From the NCBI GenBank assembly GCA_946887295.1, contig CAMPKP010000136.1, forward strand, positions 1 through 9,616: a stretch of 9,616 nucleotides of DNA. Direction: 5' to 3'. Positions 8,260-9,616 of this stretch are shown piece after piece. The stretch comes from an uncultured Gemmatimonadota bacterium (GTDB taxonomy: Bacteria; Gemmatimonadota; Gemmatimonadetes; Gemmatimonadales; GWC2-71-9). Each line of letters opens with the position of its first letter. Position 1 is the first letter of the stretch. The notes beneath the pieces were generated by a model. It ran no database searches. It saw only the letters and a list, made by a program, of their open reading frames with translations, and was not told the origin of the DNA. The position numbers and the translations under genes are program-made.

Positions 8260-8265
8260 TATATT
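8260..8265 (+). promoter_or_regulatory. Possible -10 element (TATATT) for the tRNA-Leu gene
   Basis: TATATT begins two bases after the galK stop and ends 14 bases before the tRNA 5' end, a spacing that would give a short 5' leader. It stands out as an AT-rich hexamer in very GC-rich DNA. No convincing -35 box is seen 16-18 bp upstream. Read-through from galK is the alternative source of transcription. Confidence 0.35.
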
Positions 8266-8279
8266 GCAGGCGCTTCCCG

Positions 8280-8363
8280 GCCCGGGTGGCGAAACTGGCA
8301 GACGCTTGGGACTTAAAATCCTCTGGGGGCAACCCCGTGCGGGTTCGAATCCCGCCCCGGGCA
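8280..8363 (+). tRNA. tRNA-Leu, anticodon TAA
   Basis: A full 84-nt class II cloverleaf. The acceptor stem GCCCGGG (8280-8286) pairs with CCCGGGC (8356-8362), with discriminator A at 8363. The three-pair D stem is GCG/CGC, and the anticodon loop is CTTAAAA with TAA at 8314-8316. A long variable arm has a GGGG/CCCC stem. The T arm is GCGGG-TTCGAAT-CCCGC (8339-8355). The long variable arm and discriminator A are leucine features, and the sequence is close to E. coli tRNA-Leu(UAA). CCA is not encoded. The outermost anticodon-stem pair (27-43) is a T.C mismatch and the next a G.T wobble, slightly weaker than usual but compatible with function. It reads UUA codons, which should be rare in this GC-rich genome. 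Confidence 0.97.
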
Positions 8364-8396
8364 TTTCACCGGCCGGATGGCTGCAGATGGCGTATT

Positions 8397-8431
8397 CGCG
8401 AGGCTGCCGAGATCGGTGGTCTCGCGTTTTT
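8397..8431 (+). terminator. Intrinsic terminator after tRNA-Leu
   Basis: A 13-bp stem (CGCGAGGCTGCCG at 8397-8409 with CGGTGGTCTCGCG at 8414-8426), including three G.U wobbles, closes an AGAT tetraloop and is followed directly by TTTTT (8427-8431). This is a textbook Rho-independent terminator lying between the tRNA and intI. It argues that intI is not expressed by read-through from galK/tRNA. It also supports the intI start at 8474 over the in-frame ATG at 8387, which lies upstream of this hairpin. Confidence 0.85.
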
Positions 8432-8473
8432 GCGATCTCCCTGACCTGGGGCGCACGTCCTATCGTAGACGCG

Positions 8474-9445
8474 ATGCGTCCACGCGCCGGCCGTCCAAGG
8501 CTTCTCCAGCAGCTGCGACTCGCGCTGCGGGTGCATCACTACAGCCCGCGGACGGAGGAGGCGTACGTCGGGTGGGTGCGACGGTACGTGCGGTTCCATG
8601 GATTGCGCCATCCGGAGGAGCTGGGGCATGACGCCATCGGGCAGTTCCTGAGCGCGCTGGCGGATCGGGCCAAGCTGAGTGCCAGCAGCCAGACGCAGGC
8701 GCTGAGCGCGCTGATTTTTCTCTACCGTGAGGTCCTGGGCGAGGATCTGGGTGCGGTGGTCGGCCTGATCCGGGCGAAGCAGCCCGGCAGGCTGCCGGTG
8801 GTGCTCGCCCGGGACGAGGTCCGGAAGCTGCTCGACTGCCTGGTGGGCACCCCGCGCATCGTCTGCATTCTTCTCTACGGCAGTGGGCTACGCCTGCTCG
8901 AGGCCCTGCAGCTTCGGGTCAAGGACCTGGACTTCGCGGGCGGCGAGATCCGGGTCCGGCGCGCGAAGGGGGGCAAGGACCGGGTGACCGTGCTGCCCGG
9001 TGGGCTGACCGCGGAGCTGCAGCGCCATCTGGAGCGGGTCCGCCGCCTGCACCGAAGGGATATCGCCGGCGGCGGCGGCAAGGTGCCGCTGCCCCAGGCG
9101 TTCGAGCGGAAATCCCCGGGTGCCGCGAAGGAATGGAACTGGCAGTACGTCTTCCCGGCGGCGCGCCGCTACCGGCATCCCTCAGGTGATTACCGGAGAC
9201 ACCATGTGCACGAGTCGGCCATACAACGGGCGGTTCGTGCCGCGGCTCAGGCAGCGGGCATCGCGAAGCGGGTCACGTGCCACAGCCTGCGTCATTCGTT
9301 CGCGACGCATCTGCTGCAGGACGGCTACGACATTCGCACGGTTCAGGAGCTGCTGGGACACCGGGACGTCGCTACGACGATGATCTACACCCATGTACTG
9401 AACCGAGGCGGGCTGGGGGTGCGAAGCCCGGTGGATCGGCTGTAA
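8474..9445 (+). CDS. intI: Integron integrase (IntI-family tyrosine recombinase)
   Basis: Site-specific recombinase that inserts and excises gene cassettes by recombining attI and folded attC sites. The 323 residues fit IntI (about 320-340). The N-terminal SAM-like DNA-binding domain (about 8-100) includes [18 protein letters not shown]. The catalytic domain carries Arg140 (GSGLR), Lys165 (RRAKGGKDR), His270 and Arg273 ([13 protein letters not shown]), His296 (ELLGH) and nucleophile Tyr305 (MIYTHV), aligned with IntI1 R146/K171/H277/R280/H303/Y312. The insertion that separates IntI from XerC/D is present at about 204-228, with [11 protein letters not shown] and WNWQYVFPA. The C-terminus [12 protein letters not shown] is also IntI-like. 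ATG 8474 places PRLLQQLR where IntI proteins begin. No Shine-Dalgarno or LexA box was seen. The gene reads away from tRNA-Leu in the same direction, and no cassette array lies on its 5' side. Confidence 0.93.
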   Translation: MRPRAGRPRLLQQLRLALRVHHYSPRTEEAYVGWVRRYVRFHGLRHPEELGHDAIGQFLSALADRAKLSASSQTQALSALIFLYREVLGEDLGAVVGLIRAKQPGRLPVVLARDEVRKLLDCLVGTPRIVCILLYGSGLRLLEALQLRVKDLDFAGGEIRVRRAKGGKDRVTVLPGGLTAELQRHLERVRRLHRRDIAGGGGKVPLPQAFERKSPGAAKEWNWQYVFPAARRYRHPSGDYRRHHVHESAIQRAVRAAAQAAGIAKRVTCHSLRHSFATHLLQDGYDIRTVQELLGHRDVATTMIYTHVLNRGGLGVRSPVDRL

Positions 9446-9501
9446 GGCCTGGAGAGGCTGCGGCGCCGGCAACGACGTGCTTTCTGGTTCTGCGTCGCTT
9501 C

Positions 9502-9532
9502 ATGACTTGGGCCGCGCTGCATGCAACGTCAT
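9502..9532. repeat. Hairpin with a single bulged base downstream of intI
   Basis: ATGACTTG (9502-9509) pairs with CAA-C-GTCAT (9524-9532), leaving C9527 unpaired: 5 bp, a one-base bulge, 3 bp and a 14-nt loop. Extrahelical bases are a hallmark of folded attC sites, but the consensus RYYYAAC and GTTRRRY boxes are not at its ends, so I do not call it attC. It has no T-tract and is not a good terminator. It lies just before the promoter-like element. Confidence 0.45.
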
Positions 9533-9533
9533 C

Positions 9534-9562
9534 TTGACAGGTCTCGAAGCGGCGGCCATAAC
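9534..9562 (+). promoter_or_regulatory. Sigma-70-like promoter downstream of intI (candidate cassette promoter)
   Basis: A perfect -35 TTGACA (9534-9539), a 17-bp spacer and CATAAC (9557-9562), which matches four of six -10 positions. It points right, away from the 3' end of intI, with a start site expected near 9569. In DNA this GC-rich such a pair is unlikely to be random, and no other match this good was seen in the window. In integrons a promoter called Pc drives the promoterless cassettes. This would fill that role if an array follows to the right. The match is seen; the role is inferred. Confidence 0.55.
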
Positions 9563-9573
9563 GGAGAGTGTGG

Positions 9574-9615
9574 ATGGAGGTTGGGACGTGCCGGGTTGGC
9601 GGGGTGGGTGTGTAA
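9574..9615 (+). CDS. 13-codon ORF over the candidate attI core (doubtful)
   Basis: ATG at 9574 opens MEVGTCRVGGVGV and ends with TAA at 9613-9615. GGAG at 9563-9566 lies seven bases upstream as a possible ribosome binding site. The second and third codons after ATG-GAG are GTT-GGG, the candidate recombination core. Short ORFs across attI1 (ORF-11) are known to help translate the first cassette in class 1 integrons. The start site predicted for the promoter at 9534-9562 (about 9569) would fall just downstream of this GGAG, which argues against using both together. A chance ORF is quite possible. Confidence 0.2.
   Translation: MEVGTCRVGGVGV
9580..9586 (+). other. Candidate attI-like core (GTTGGGA)
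   Basis: Integron crossover sites have the consensus G^TTRRRY. GTTGGGA matches six of seven positions, failing only the final Y, and lies 18 bp after the promoter-like element. A second GGTTGG starts 15 bp later (9594-9599). No matching core was seen in the 110 bp between the tRNA and intI, where a conventional attI would be. Short motifs like this arise by chance in G-rich DNA, so the call is weak without attC sites. Confidence 0.25.
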
Positions 9616-9616
9616 C

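Noticed and set aside
8339..8363. tRNA-Leu 3' end as an attachment site for a tRNA-targeting element
   Set aside because: No copy of the tRNA 3' end appears elsewhere in the window, and the recombinase is IntI, which does not use tRNA genes as targets. A copy outside the window cannot be excluded.
7025..8473. Long upstream extension of the intI frame through galK and tRNA-Leu
   Set aside because: The extension is a shadow of galK and would read through a tRNA and a strong terminator. IntI homology starts near 8474.
8387..8473. Alternative intI start at ATG 8387
   Set aside because: It would add 29 residues that do not resemble IntI N-termini, and its start is upstream of the intrinsic terminator at 8397-8431.
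9461..9602. Possible attC formed by CCGGCAAC and GTTGGCGG at its ends
   Set aside because: The ends pair with one mismatch, but neither fits RYYYAAC/GTTRRRY, and the inner L boxes are direct rather than complementary.

Overview
This window is high-GC DNA (roughly 70% by eye) with tightly packed housekeeping genes, from a bacterium with an outer membrane. Three things point away from Gammaproteobacteria: the tRNA has no encoded CCA, the gene block runs ispA-dxs-nadK-recN, and there is an extragenic palindrome of the TGTCATCCTGAGCGAAGCGAAGG type, which I remember from Gemmatimonadota, Acidobacteriota and Chloroflexota genomes. My best guess is Gemmatimonadota or a neighbouring phylum. No sequence here proves that.

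Layout. Bases 2-4935 hold a rightward isoprenoid/NADP/repair block. It begins with the C-terminal part of farnesyl diphosphate synthase (ispA), which is followed by a 68-bp near-perfect hairpin (366-433). Then come dxs, nadK and recN, which overlap by 4 and 1 bases and are probably translationally coupled. recN converges with a small leftward four-helix membrane protein, and the two stop codons interlock in a single CTAG. Further right on the minus strand is a 513-residue secreted, probable outer-membrane beta-barrel protein of unknown function. It is divergent from galK (galactokinase), with only 15 bp between the two start codons.

After galK come tRNA-Leu(TAA), a strong intrinsic terminator, and a complete tyrosine recombinase that I identify as an integron integrase (IntI). 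All six catalytic positions are present, along with the extra IntI-specific insertion. The 171 bases after intI contain no ordinary gene. They do contain a good sigma-70-like promoter (TTGACA-N17-CATAAC) reading away from intI, a GTTGGG core like an integron recombination site, and a 13-codon ORF running across that core. The 5' side of intI is occupied by the tRNA and galK, so any cassette array would have to lie downstream in the same direction as intI. That is the reverse of the usual integron layout. The window stops before any attC site or cassette can be seen.

Functionally, ispA and dxs sit in the same isoprenoid supply route, nadK makes NADP for biosynthesis, and recN serves double-strand-break repair. 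galK phosphorylates galactose. The right end is the accessory, recombination-prone part of the window and the most interesting stretch.
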